Assembly (NCBI RefSeq): GCF_019504385.1
Contig: NZ_CP080590.1
Coordinates: 848,001-912,000, forward strand
Direction: 5' to 3'
DNA from: Devosia salina
GTDB taxonomy: Bacteria; Pseudomonadota; Alphaproteobacteria; Rhizobiales; Devosiaceae
DNA: 64,000 bases
Shown: one piece after another, positions 25,885-34,624 of the stretch
Position numbering within the stretch: the stretch's first letter is position 1
How the letters are laid out: each line of letters opens with the position of its first letter
The notes under the pieces: generated by a model
Told to the model about the DNA's origin: nothing
The model's database searches: none
The model's input: the letters and a program-made list of their open reading frames with translations, nothing else
Translations under genes and position numbers: made by a program

Positions 25885-27041
25885 AAGCTTGCTTCTCTTT
25901 TCACGGCCTTCGCCTGGTAGATTGCCAGAAACTGCGCCGAAACATCGCGTTCATCCACGACCTTTGTTTCCAGCATGGCAGCGGAGGTCATGCCCATGGC
26001 GCGGGTCTTCGCCGGGTCGGCAATGGCGGAGGCCAGGGCCGCCTCCAGCTCCTGCGTCGTCCCTGTATCCACCATCCACCCGTTGCTGCCGTCCTCGATG
26101 ACCTGTGCGATGGATGGCTGCCGCGACCCGATAAGGGCGCAGCCGCAGGCCGCCGCTTCGATCAGGACCCGAGGAAAGCCTTCCCGGAGACGGGTCGGGA
26201 GGCAGACGATATCAGCTCCGCGGAGAAGATCGGGCATGGCCTCGGCCGACACCGGGCCGAGATGCCGTACCCATCCCTGTTGCTCCGCTTCAGCGATTGC
26301 GGCGGGATCGATGGCGTCGGGATTGCCGGGATCGGGAAGTCCGGCAACCAGAAAGTCGGCCTCCGCTCCCGATTGGCGGAACTTACTCGCCATCTCCAGG
26401 AACATATCTATACCTTTGGCGCGCAAGAGGCGCGAGGCAAAGAGTATCGTGAGGCGCCCGGTCCGTGGCTGCGACGGCGGCGTGAAGGCTCGGGTGTCGA
26501 TGCCCGCACCAAAGAGCGCGTGTGTCTGGTCCGGCGCGAAAATGCCGTAGCGGACCAAGGTGTCCGCGTCTGCCTGGTTTTCGAAGGTCGCCGCGCAGTT
26601 GAGGCGCGCCGTGGCGAGCTTGAGGGCCTTTACGACGATTGTCCTGCGCAGGGCACTGGCGCCGCCCCCCGCTTCGAATACCCGCCCGAGCCCGGCAAAG
26701 GTGAAGACCGCCCTGGTGCGGGTCCTCTGCCGGCTTAACGCCAGGGCCAGTCCGGCCATCAGGATTGGCTTGATGGTTATGCAATGCATCACATCCGGAC
26801 GGAAGGTTCGCAGCAGCGAGCGAACTTTGCGGACGAGACCGATATCGGGCAGGAGGTTGAGACGGTGGCGATCAACGGCGATAGGGTGAAACTCGACCTC
26901 CGGCGGCAAGGCGGCGGCAAGGCTGCTGTCTCCCCCGCAGACTAGCGCCAGGCGGCCGCCGCTTGCAAGGATCGCCCGCGCCAGTGGCAGCCGGTGTGCG
27001 AGGAAATAGGGCAGGTCGTTGCAGACAATGAGGACGTTCAT
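25881..27041 (-). CDS. GT4-family glycosyltransferase
   Basis: 386 residues from ATG 27041, which overlaps the preceding stop by four bases; a longer frame to 27092 is open but runs into that gene. The N-terminus MNVLIVCNDLPYFLAHRLPL is the usual GT-B start. The C-terminal half has LLFASRLLRAKGIDMFLE-like and REGFPRVLIEAAACGCALIGS segments, the GT4 donor site. It probably adds one sugar to the lipid-linked glycan; donor unknown. Translational coupling on both sides shows it is made together with its neighbours. Confidence 0.84.
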   Translation of the reverse strand: MNVLIVCNDLPYFLAHRLPLARAILASGGRLALVCGGDSSLAAALPPEVEFHPIAVDRHRLNLLPDIGLVRKVRSLLRTFRPDVMHCITIKPILMAGLALALSRQRTRTRAVFTFAGLGRVFEAGGGASALRRTIVVKALKLATARLNCAATFENQADADTLVRYGIFAPDQTHALFGAGIDTRAFTPPSQPRTGRLTILFASRLLRAKGIDMFLEMASKFRQSGAEADFLVAGLPDPGNPDAIDPAAIAEAEQQGWVRHLGPVSAEAMPDLLRGADIVCLPTRLREGFPRVLIEAAACGCALIGSRQPSIAQVIEDGSNGWMVDTGTTQELEAALASAIADPAKTRAMGMTSAAMLETKVVDERDVSAQFLAIYQAKAVKREASL

Positions 27042-28165
27042 GAAGTCGGGCCCGCCCCGGCGGCAGGGGTAACCTGGACCAGGTCCGACCACCGGGAAAA
27101 GAACAGCTCATCGCTGAATCGGTCGGAAATGCCGCATGCCTCGCGACCGAGCCGCTCCGCCAGGTCACGGTCCACGATCAGCCGGCGCATCGCTTCCGAC
27201 AATCGCTCGACGTCGTCGACAGGCACAAGTAGACCGTTCTGGCCGTCGATGATCATATCGGCCGGGCCACTATCGCAATCGGCCGCGACGACCGCAAGTC
27301 CAAGACTCATCGCCTCCGCAAGGGCCAGCCCAAAGCCCTCATAGCGGGATGGAAACACGAAGTTCTCGAATGCCGACAGCGCCGAGACCGGGTCGTCCGT
27401 CCGCCCGCGAAAATGGACCCGCTCCGCAATTCCCAGTTGCCGAGCCAGATTGTCCAGCGCTGCGCGCTCATTGCCTTCGCCATAGATGGTCACGGCTGCA
27501 TTTGGAAATTCGGCGGCCAGGGGCACGAAGGCCCGGACCAGCACGTCGAAACCCTTCTGCCATGCCAGACGCCCGAGGGCGACGAACTGGCGGGGGCCCG
27601 CGGTCGGTGCACCTGTGCGATCAAGTCGGGGGGCCGGATTGGGTATGCTGACGGCCTTGGCCTGCCAGGCTGCCGGAAACCCGCTGACGACGCCGTTGCT
27701 GACCCCGACAATCCTGTGGGCCCGTGGATAGGTCAGGTTGCGCAGACTATTCCAGAACCGGCCGATGGCATGACGACGAACCGAATTATGTTCCACGACC
27801 ACGACGGGCACCGCTATGCCCATTGTGGCGATCAGCGCCAACACGTTGGTGCGGTCACCATGGGCGACGACGAGATCGGGTTGGATCGCCCGCAATGACC
27901 GGCGCATATGGAGGCTCGACGCCACCAGCCTGGCCATTCTGCCGACCGGATTGGCAGCGGAGCTCGGATGAGAGAGGCTGACATGCGCGACCCCTACCGG
28001 GATGGGCATGGAATTGGCCGCATCCGCCACCGTGACAACTGTCACCGTCGCGCCCTTGCTCGACCAATCCTGCCCCAGCTTCAGCGCAAGCGACTCTGCA
28101 CCACCTCGATCGATCGAGTGCAGAACAATGGCAATTCGCTTGGCCCGCGCGGGTGGATGCGTCAT
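27038..28165 (-). CDS. GT4-family glycosyltransferase
   Basis: 375 residues. It begins RIAIVLHSIDRGGAESLALKLG, a GT4 start with the GGAE motif, and has FVALGRLAWQKGFDVLVRAF and SRYEGFGLALAEAMSLGLAVVAAD in the donor-binding half. First gene of the reverse-strand operon that runs to 20625. It is divergent from the cytidylyltransferase gene with about 97 bases between them, where promoters for both should lie. Specific sugar unknown. Confidence 0.86.
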   Translation of the reverse strand: MTHPPARAKRIAIVLHSIDRGGAESLALKLGQDWSSKGATVTVVTVADAANSMPIPVGVAHVSLSHPSSAANPVGRMARLVASSLHMRRSLRAIQPDLVVAHGDRTNVLALIATMGIAVPVVVVEHNSVRRHAIGRFWNSLRNLTYPRAHRIVGVSNGVVSGFPAAWQAKAVSIPNPAPRLDRTGAPTAGPRQFVALGRLAWQKGFDVLVRAFVPLAAEFPNAAVTIYGEGNERAALDNLARQLGIAERVHFRGRTDDPVSALSAFENFVFPSRYEGFGLALAEAMSLGLAVVAADCDSGPADMIIDGQNGLLVPVDDVERLSEAMRRLIVDRDLAERLGREACGISDRFSDELFFSRWSDLVQVTPAAGAGPTS

Positions 28166-28262
28166 TGGTCTAAAGCCCGGCTCGGAGTTTGAGTGCTGAG
28201 GCTGGTCTCTAGCGTCATGCGTTGCCTTGCGCTAGGGCATGAGGGCAAATTTGGAGTTGGCA

Positions 28263-29030
28263 ATGATCGTTGCAGTTCTGCAAGCTCGCGTATCGTCGCG
28301 CCGTCTACCCGGCAAGGTGCTGCTGCCCATATTGGGGCGCCCTATGCTGTCGCTGCAGATCGAGCGGGTGCTGCGATCCCAGCGGATCGACAAGCTGGTT
28401 TTGGCGACCAGCGACCAGCCCGAGGATGACGGGATGGTCGACATTGCCCAGAGCGTGGGGATCGACCTGTTCCGCGGGTCGCTCGAGGACGTGCTGGACC
28501 GGTTTTATGGCGCTGCGGCTGCGGCCAATCCCGATTGGGTGGTCCGCCTGACTGGCGACTGCCCGCTGGCCGACGCGGAGGTGATCGACCGGGTCATCGA
28601 TGCTGCGGTCGAGAGGAGTTACGACTATGCCACCAACGCTGTGCACCCGACCTGGCCGGATGGCCTCGATTGCGAAGTGATGACCTTTGCCGCCCTCGAG
28701 CAGTGCTGGCGCGAAGCACAGACGCCCGTCGAGCGCGAGCATGTGACGCCCTATATCAATACCAATCCCGAGAAGTTTCGCCTGTTCCACGTCAAGGGCG
28801 AGACGGACCTTTCCGGGCTGCGCTGGACGGTCGACGAGCCCGCCGACTTTGACTTCGTGACCCGGGTTTACGAGGCGCTCTACCCCTCGAAGCGCGATTT
28901 CACGAGCGCCGATGTGCTGGCTTTCCTCGCGGACAATCCCGAGGTCATGGCCGTCAATGCCAATATCGAGCGGAACGAGGGCTACAGACTGAGTCTGGAG
29001 AAACTGCGCAACAGCCTCGGGAAAGCCTGA
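28263..29030 (+). CDS. SpsF/PseF-like cytidylyltransferase
   Basis: 255 residues from ATG 28263 (TTGGAG six bases upstream; ATG 28239 is an alternative). The nucleotide-binding start MIVAVLQARVSSRRLPGKVL is that of the SpsF/NeuA family, with RLTGDCPLADAEVID as the metal/nucleotide loop. Such enzymes activate nonulosonic acids with CTP. Its neighbours are PseG (7 bases downstream) and, further on, PseB, PseC and PseI, so CMP-pseudaminic acid or a relative is the likely product. SpsF-type, not the shorter NeuA-type PseF of Campylobacter. Confidence 0.78.
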   Translation: MIVAVLQARVSSRRLPGKVLLPILGRPMLSLQIERVLRSQRIDKLVLATSDQPEDDGMVDIAQSVGIDLFRGSLEDVLDRFYGAAAAANPDWVVRLTGDCPLADAEVIDRVIDAAVERSYDYATNAVHPTWPDGLDCEVMTFAALEQCWREAQTPVEREHVTPYINTNPEKFRLFHVKGETDLSGLRWTVDEPADFDFVTRVYEALYPSKRDFTSADVLAFLADNPEVMAVNANIERNEGYRLSLEKLRNSLGKA

Positions 29031-29036
29031 ACGTTC

Positions 29037-30101
29037 ATGGCCCGGACGGCTGTTTTTCGCTGTGATGCGTCTCCGGCTCTCGGCGGTGGTCATGTCATGC
29101 GCTGCCTTACCCTGGCCGCCGGGCTACAGGCCGCGGGGTGGGACGTCGCGTTCGCGACCAATACCGGCGCGGCTATTGTCGTTCCCAAGCTGCGCAGCCA
29201 GAACATCACCGTCATGGACGGCTTTCTGCTCGACGATACGGATATCGGCCGGTTTTCGGGCGCCTTCGCGCGGCCGGACCTGGTCGTCATCGACCACTAT
29301 CGGTCCACGCCGGACTATGAGCGTAGCATGGCCGGAATTGCCGGCCTCTGCCTGGTCTTTGATGATTTCGCGACGCCCTCGGGGCTGGCCGAAGGCAGTC
29401 GGCATTGCGATATCCTCGTCAATACCAATATCGTCGCCTCGACCGCGTCATATGCAGGGAGGGTTCCACGCCAGGCGCTTGTCCTCGCCGGGTCCGACTA
29501 CGCACTGATCCGGACGGAAATCCGGGACAGCATTCCAGGCGACTGGTCCGCGGAGCGCGCCCGGAAATCCCCGGAAACGATCATGCTGTCGTTCGGATTT
29601 ACCGATACGGGTGGCATCACTGCCCATGTGGCCCAGCTGTTGCTGGCGGGACGCCCCGATTTGCAGATCGACGCCATCATGGGTCCCGCCGCCCAGGGGC
29701 TCGATGCCATCGGCGGTTTGGCCGCGAGTCATCCCAATTTGCGCGTCTTCATTGATCCGCCCGATATGGGCGCGATCCTTGCCAAGGCAGACATTGCGGT
29801 GGGGGCGTCGGGACAGTCGAGTTATGAACGCTGCTGCTTTGGACTTCCGAGCATTGCCGTCGTCGTCGTCGACAACCAACTCGAACTGGCACATGCCATG
29901 GCTGCGCAGGGCGCGGCGCTGATGCTGGATCGGCGATCCGACCGGTTCGATTCCAGCCTCGTCGCTGCATTCGATCATCTGCTTGCCGACGCCGACGCGC
30001 GGGTCGCCCTAAGCAAATCTGCCCGCCGCTTGTGCGACGGGCAGGGAGTAGAGCGCATTGTCGCTGCAATCAGCGACCGGCTTGACTCAAAGTCAGCTTG
30101 A
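29037..30101 (+). CDS. pseG: PseG-like UDP-sugar hydrolase
   Basis: 354 residues, GT-B-like fold. The N-terminus AVFRCDASPALGGGHVMRCLTLA matches PseG, which removes UDP from the 2,4-diacetamido-trideoxy-altrose intermediate; VVIDHY is the conserved D-H-Y segment, and a GASGQSSYERCCFGLPSI region binds the UDP group. It follows the cytidylyltransferase by six bases. It converges on the amidotransferase gene with a nine-base overlap at the 3' ends. Together with PseB, PseC, PseI and an acetyltransferase it completes the pseudaminic acid route. Confidence 0.84.
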   Translation: MARTAVFRCDASPALGGGHVMRCLTLAAGLQAAGWDVAFATNTGAAIVVPKLRSQNITVMDGFLLDDTDIGRFSGAFARPDLVVIDHYRSTPDYERSMAGIAGLCLVFDDFATPSGLAEGSRHCDILVNTNIVASTASYAGRVPRQALVLAGSDYALIRTEIRDSIPGDWSAERARKSPETIMLSFGFTDTGGITAHVAQLLLAGRPDLQIDAIMGPAAQGLDAIGGLAASHPNLRVFIDPPDMGAILAKADIAVGASGQSSYERCCFGLPSIAVVVVDNQLELAHAMAAQGAALMLDRRSDRFDSSLVAAFDHLLADADARVALSKSARRLCDGQGVERIVAAISDRLDSKSA

Positions 30102-31304
30102 AGTCTTCGCACTGACCTTGTTGCGGTAGTCGATACCCTTGTCGTCGCCGGTTTCGCGGTACCAGTTTTCGAAGTCCCAAGTCCTGGGTGCAAATTCGTT
30201 GGCACCAAAATCGGGCTCAAAGGGCGGGATAACCGTCTTGCCGACGACTTCGTTGAACTCGCTCTCGGTCAGGCCGACATAATCGAGGAAAATCTCGAGG
30301 CTAGGCGGCTTGCGGCCTTCATACTTGTCGACGAGTTCCTGGCCGCGTTCCTGCGTGATGCGGCCATTGCGAAGGTCGAGCGCCACCATCTGGCTCACGC
30401 GCGAATAACCGCGCTTGAGATACTTGATGTAGTCGCGCATCCCCTGCATGTAGCATTCGATCTTCTCGTAGGGGTATTCTTCCCACGGCATGCCTTCGAC
30501 CTGGTCGCCCTTCCATCCCAATTCCTTCTGGATCAGGGCGGTATTGGCCTTCACGTCCCAGGGGATATACGAGCCGAGGCAGACCGAGCGGTACTGCAGG
30601 CGCTTGAGATCGCGCAGCTTGGGATAGGTGTAGGGAGCGAGGTCACGCGGATCGAAGTCGAAGTCGCCGGAAATCATGCCAGCCATGTCTTCGGCCGTGA
30701 TGCCCAGGTTAACGAATCGGTTGAAGCGGGTTTCGTCCACTTCCTCGATTTCGTTGTCCTTGTAGTCGTAGTACTGGGTGTATTCCGAGGACGGCTCGCC
30801 CCACATGACCAGCGGAACGTTGTAGCGAACGGCAACGTGCATCGGATAGCTGAAGATACCGGTGTGGCAGTGCCAGCAGAAATCGCCCTTGCGGCGCAGC
30901 GCTTCCAGCATCAGGCGCTTGGTGACGCGCCAGTTCGGCGTGAAGTTCAGGACGTCCACGCCCAGCTTCTTGAAGGTGCGGGTATTGTTCTCGATCAGGG
31001 TCTCGCGCATGAAGCCATGGTCGAAGCGCACGACCAGCGGCTTAATCTTGTACTCCTTCATCAGGTAGTACAGCGTGTAGGTGGAGTCTTTGCCGCCCGA
31101 GAACGGCACGATCATGTCATAGTCGTGCTTGCCGCGATGTTCTTCGATCAGCGCATCGAGCTGGGTCTTGCGCGACGACCAGTCGATATGCTCGTCACGG
31201 TATTCCTTGCCGTGACAGACATTGCACACGCCCGCCTTGTCGAATTCGATGGTTTCATAGGTCTCGGGGAGGAGACACTTCGTGCACTTGTGGAGGTTGT
31301 TCAT
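30093..31304 (-). CDS. N-acetyl sugar amidotransferase (WbpG/PseA-like)
   Basis: 403 residues. N-terminal cysteines C7, C10, C27 and C30 probably bind zinc; the ATP-pyrophosphatase loop is SGGKDS (69-74), and a CWHCH segment follows. WbpG-type enzymes use ammonia delivered by HisH/HisF homologues to turn an N-acetyl group into an acetamidino group on a surface sugar; PseA does this on pseudaminic acid. Genes for both partners lie at 39.3-40.7 kb on the other strand, which supports this role. It is the last gene of the reverse-strand operon from the ABC transporter, one base after the aldo/keto reductase. Confidence 0.88.
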   Translation of the reverse strand: MNNLHKCTKCLLPETYETIEFDKAGVCNVCHGKEYRDEHIDWSSRKTQLDALIEEHRGKHDYDMIVPFSGGKDSTYTLYYLMKEYKIKPLVVRFDHGFMRETLIENNTRTFKKLGVDVLNFTPNWRVTKRLMLEALRRKGDFCWHCHTGIFSYPMHVAVRYNVPLVMWGEPSSEYTQYYDYKDNEIEEVDETRFNRFVNLGITAEDMAGMISGDFDFDPRDLAPYTYPKLRDLKRLQYRSVCLGSYIPWDVKANTALIQKELGWKGDQVEGMPWEEYPYEKIECYMQGMRDYIKYLKRGYSRVSQMVALDLRNGRITQERGQELVDKYEGRKPPSLEIFLDYVGLTESEFNEVVGKTVIPPFEPDFGANEFAPRTWDFENWYRETGDDKGIDYRNKVSAKTSS

Positions 31305-31305
31305 C

Positions 31306-32235
31306 TCAGTCCTTCGCGGAAAGCTTGGAGTCGACTAATTGTCCCCAGAGCGCTGGGGAAAGTATTCTTTGATCGCTAATGGCAATGCCGCGGAGATCCT
31401 CCGCCAGTCGCCCGCCACCGGCGAAAAATAAAGCGGCCCTGCCTTCGGCAGCGACCATCTGCTCAAGCTCTCTGGTGCTGGTCACACCGACGACAAGCCT
31501 GGCATTACCTGTAGTTTCCAGAGTCGCGGCCAACAGGCCCTCCAGCGGCGTCAGTCCATATCTGTTGAATATGTCCCTCAGCTTGCCCACCACGGCAGCA
31601 AGCTCGCCGAAGCGATCGGGAATCGCCGCTGGTTCCTGCAAAAGTAGCCCCTGCAAAAACACGGAGCGACAATGCACCTCCACGCCAGCGGAAGCAAGAT
31701 GGTCAAGCTGCCCGCCGGCGATCAACCGCTTGTCGACGACGTTGAAGGGCAGTTGCACGATGTCGAGATCGTATAGCGCCGAAAGCGCGTCAATCTGCTG
31801 GCCGGTATAGACCGATGCGCCGATCTGCCGTGTCAGGCCCGCCGCCTTCAGCCGCGACATCGCCTGCCAGAGTGCCGGTCCGCACGGACCCAGCAGGTCC
31901 TCTGACTCGTGGACGAGCAGGGCCTTGACGCTTTTGGTCTCAAGGCGCTCGAGCGATTGCGCAAAAGTATCCTCGAGCAATTTCACGGCCTCGGCATCGG
32001 ACATGCCGGCTTCGATCTTGCTCGTCTTGGTCACGATCCCGCGGTGAGCGGGCACGAGCTGACCGAGAGTACTCTCGCTGTCACCATAGAGCGCGGCGGT
32101 GTCGATCTCATCGATGCCCGCCTCTGCAGCCAGATCGAGAATCGCCTTAGCCTCGCCTGGCGAGACCCGGCCGGTGGCGTTGGTGATGCCATAGGCTAAA
32201 CCAAACTGCGCGGTGCCCAGAACAAGCCTGCTCAT
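31306..32235 (-). CDS. Aldo/keto reductase
   Basis: 309 residues, TIM-barrel NADPH-dependent oxidoreductase. The catalytic tetrad is complete: D45, Y50 (IDTAALYG), K70 and H109 (LLVHES). The later GVTSTRELEQM segment binds NADP. Within a nonulosonic acid locus it probably reduces or oxidises a sugar or side-chain carbonyl; the substrate is not predictable. It overlaps the preceding glycosyltransferase-like gene by four bases (ATGA at 32232-32235), so it belongs to the same operon. Confidence 0.85.
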   Translation of the reverse strand: MSRLVLGTAQFGLAYGITNATGRVSPGEAKAILDLAAEAGIDEIDTAALYGDSESTLGQLVPAHRGIVTKTSKIEAGMSDAEAVKLLEDTFAQSLERLETKSVKALLVHESEDLLGPCGPALWQAMSRLKAAGLTRQIGASVYTGQQIDALSALYDLDIVQLPFNVVDKRLIAGGQLDHLASAGVEVHCRSVFLQGLLLQEPAAIPDRFGELAAVVGKLRDIFNRYGLTPLEGLLAATLETTGNARLVVGVTSTRELEQMVAAEGRAALFFAGGGRLAEDLRGIAISDQRILSPALWGQLVDSKLSAKD

Positions 32236-33542
32236 TGAGCTGTCCCGATATGGCGGTCGATGAACTTCTCGGTTTCGGCCGTGGCCCCACCTTCGCCGGG
32301 GCGGTGGAAGAAGCGGTAGACCAGGTCAGCGCGCGACGCCATCGACCCGGGCCCGACGGGCGCCCTCGAAACTTCCTCGATCGCAGCCAGGAGGGCATCC
32401 GGACTATCGAGGAACGTCACATGCTGCTGCGTCAAGGCGTCATCCGGATCCAGGTTCATTTCGTGTGCTGGCTTTCGCGCATCGTTCCAATAGGGCACGG
32501 CAACCACCGGACGGCTGAGCAATGCTTCAATAACTGCGATGGAGATGTAGCCTATTATGAGTCTGGAGCGCGGAAACAGCGCCGTTAGCGGCTCGACATG
32601 GGTGATGACGAGACGGTGATCTTTGCCCTCGAGATGCGCGAGGCTTCGCGCCGCGTCCTCCGCGTCCTTCGCCTTGAGCACGAAGCGCAGATTCGGGTGC
32701 CGCAAGGATGCCTCGGCAAATGCCAACAGGGCCTCGATATAGCAGTTGGGTGCGAAATACTGCTCCCCGTCGAAGGCCAGCAGGACGACGGAGTCCTGCT
32801 CGACGCCCGCATCGAGCGTTTCCATCAGCCATGGATCGAGCCGCGGCGCACCGGTCAGTGCGACCTGATGCGGCGCGCAGACCTGGCTTTCAACCAGCAT
32901 GTCGGCTGTCGCCTGCCCGAACACCGCGCAGGCGGTGCCATTGAAGCGGAACGTGGTCCGCGCATACATGTCGAGGCTCAGCTGATAAACGGCAGGCACG
33001 GTCTGCAGTTCTTGATTGAGCACGAGGAAGGGGATGTCCGACGCTGCGCAGGCGCGCCGAAACCCTTCGTGCTGCCAATAGTCGACATTGGAGGCCAGTA
33101 CGGCCTTCACCCCGAAGCGCTGGCGGGCGATGTCGAGGATTTTCTGCGCATAGTCTTCGCAGGTCTCCCAGGCCGCCTCGGCTGCGGGGCCCTCCGCCAG
33201 AACATAGTCCACCTGGATTTGCGCGGCCTCCGGCAGCCAGGCTTCCTGGGTCACGGACAGGACATGGGTATGAAGGGTGACGTAGTGCATGCGCCCGTAG
33301 CGGCGCAGAACATCAACATCCTTTTCGAAATAAAGCCGGTCGAGGACGAGGACCGCTGTTTTCTTGCCTGGCGAATTGTCCGGTTCAAGCACCAGAGACG
33401 CCAGCCGGGCCATGCCATTGGCACCGACGAGGCGCGCCAGCGGATGAACAAGGCCTCTGCAGAACAGCAGGCCGCGCAGACCCAGTCGCGCGGCTCGGGC
33501 CGGGTCCCGCAGCACCCGGCCAATCCTTTGCGGTAGGGACAT
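32232..33542 (-). CDS. GT-B-like surface polysaccharide protein, specificity unknown
   Basis: 436 residues, soluble with one hydrophobic N-terminal stretch. The second half resembles capsule or CDP-glycerol glycerophosphotransferase-like GT-B proteins: VLLAFDGEQYF, FVLKAKD and LIIGYISIAVIEALLSRPVVAVPYW, where the nucleotide would bind. No close family is certain. Position between pseI and the aldo/keto reductase, with four-base spacing or overlap on both sides, argues that it works on the pseudaminic-acid-like sugar, perhaps as its transferase. The C-terminal DLVYRFFHRPGEGGATAETEKFI is also typical of capsule glycosyltransferases. Confidence 0.68.
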   Translation of the reverse strand: MSLPQRIGRVLRDPARAARLGLRGLLFCRGLVHPLARLVGANGMARLASLVLEPDNSPGKKTAVLVLDRLYFEKDVDVLRRYGRMHYVTLHTHVLSVTQEAWLPEAAQIQVDYVLAEGPAAEAAWETCEDYAQKILDIARQRFGVKAVLASNVDYWQHEGFRRACAASDIPFLVLNQELQTVPAVYQLSLDMYARTTFRFNGTACAVFGQATADMLVESQVCAPHQVALTGAPRLDPWLMETLDAGVEQDSVVLLAFDGEQYFAPNCYIEALLAFAEASLRHPNLRFVLKAKDAEDAARSLAHLEGKDHRLVITHVEPLTALFPRSRLIIGYISIAVIEALLSRPVVAVPYWNDARKPAHEMNLDPDDALTQQHVTFLDSPDALLAAIEEVSRAPVGPGSMASRADLVYRFFHRPGEGGATAETEKFIDRHIGTAQ

Positions 33543-33546
33543 CTGG

Positions 33547-34593
33547 TTACAGGTGTTCGTCGCTCAGCGGCGTTCCGTAAGCGATATCGGTGGCTGCGGC
33601 CTTGCCCAGGAAATCGCTGATCCGGTCCGGGGGCAGGCCGAGGCCGGGCCTGATGGACCGGATATTGTCCTTGGAAAAGAGCTCGCCCTTGGCGATCGGG
33701 CGCGTCACATAGAGCGAACGCCGGAAGATGCGCATGGAGTCCTCGGACCGGTCACGCACATAGTCGGCAGTGCCGAGACCGAGGAACGCCTCGCGGGCAT
33801 CATCGCACATGCGGCGGAATTCATGAGGCTCGAGGCTGAACGCCGAGTCGGCGCCACCCTTGCTGCGATCGTCGATGAAGTGCTTCTCGATCACGCAGGC
33901 GCCCAGGGCCGTTGCCGCAACCGCGACCGCCGTCCCCAGGGTGTGGTCGGAGAGACCCGGAATGATGCCGAACCGGCTCGCCATATCGGGAATGGTGCGC
34001 AGGTTGTACTTGTCGGCCGGAGCCGGGTAGGCGGAAATGCAGTGCAGCATGGCGATCTGCGTGGCGCCGGCGCCGCGCGCAGCGTCGAGAGCCGCCTGCA
34101 TTTCGGCGTGATTGGCCATGCCGGTCGAGATGATCATCGGCTTGCCGGTCTCGGCGACGCGACGGATCAGGGGCAGGTCGATGGCTTCGAACGAGGCGAT
34201 CTTGTAGGCGGGCGAGTCGAGGCTTTCGAGCAGGTCCACGGCGGTCTCGTCGAACGGCGTCGAGAACAGCGTGATGCCGGACTTGCGGGCATGCTCGAAG
34301 ATGGCGGCGTGCCACTCGAAGGGCGTGTATGCCTCCTTGTAGAGGTCATAGAGCGTCCGGCCGGCCCACAGGCCGCCCTCGATCACGAAGCCCGGGCCAT
34401 CGTGATCGATGGTGATGGTGTCGGGCGTGTAGGACTGGATCTTGATCGCGTCGGCGCCGGCGTCCTTGGCGAGGTCGATCATGCGCAGCGCCTCATCGAG
34501 GCTGCCGCGATGATTGGCCGACAGTTCCGCAATGATATAGGGCGGGTGATCCGGGCCAATCTTGCGACCGGCAATCTCCATCTGCAAAGACAT
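33547..34593 (-). CDS. pseI: Pseudaminic acid synthase
   Basis: 348 residues from ATG 34593 (GAGG nine bases upstream; the longer frame to 34632 overlaps pseC). NeuB-type TIM barrel with IAELSANHRGSLDEAL, KIQSYTPDTIT, ISTGMA and IPGLSDHTLG, then a C-terminal antifreeze-like SAF domain from about residue 285 (RRSLYVTRPIAKGE). It condenses a 6-deoxy hexose with phosphoenolpyruvate to a nine-carbon acid. The IQSYTPDT form and the gene's position next to pseC and pseB favour PseI over NeuB or LegI. Probably the committed step of the sugar made here. Confidence 0.9.
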   Translation of the reverse strand: MSLQMEIAGRKIGPDHPPYIIAELSANHRGSLDEALRMIDLAKDAGADAIKIQSYTPDTITIDHDGPGFVIEGGLWAGRTLYDLYKEAYTPFEWHAAIFEHARKSGITLFSTPFDETAVDLLESLDSPAYKIASFEAIDLPLIRRVAETGKPMIISTGMANHAEMQAALDAARGAGATQIAMLHCISAYPAPADKYNLRTIPDMASRFGIIPGLSDHTLGTAVAVAATALGACVIEKHFIDDRSKGGADSAFSLEPHEFRRMCDDAREAFLGLGTADYVRDRSEDSMRIFRRSLYVTRPIAKGELFSKDNIRSIRPGLGLPPDRISDFLGKAAATDIAYGTPLSDEHL

Positions 34594-34624
34594 GGTATTG
34601 TTCCTCAAGTTGGCGTTCGGCGCG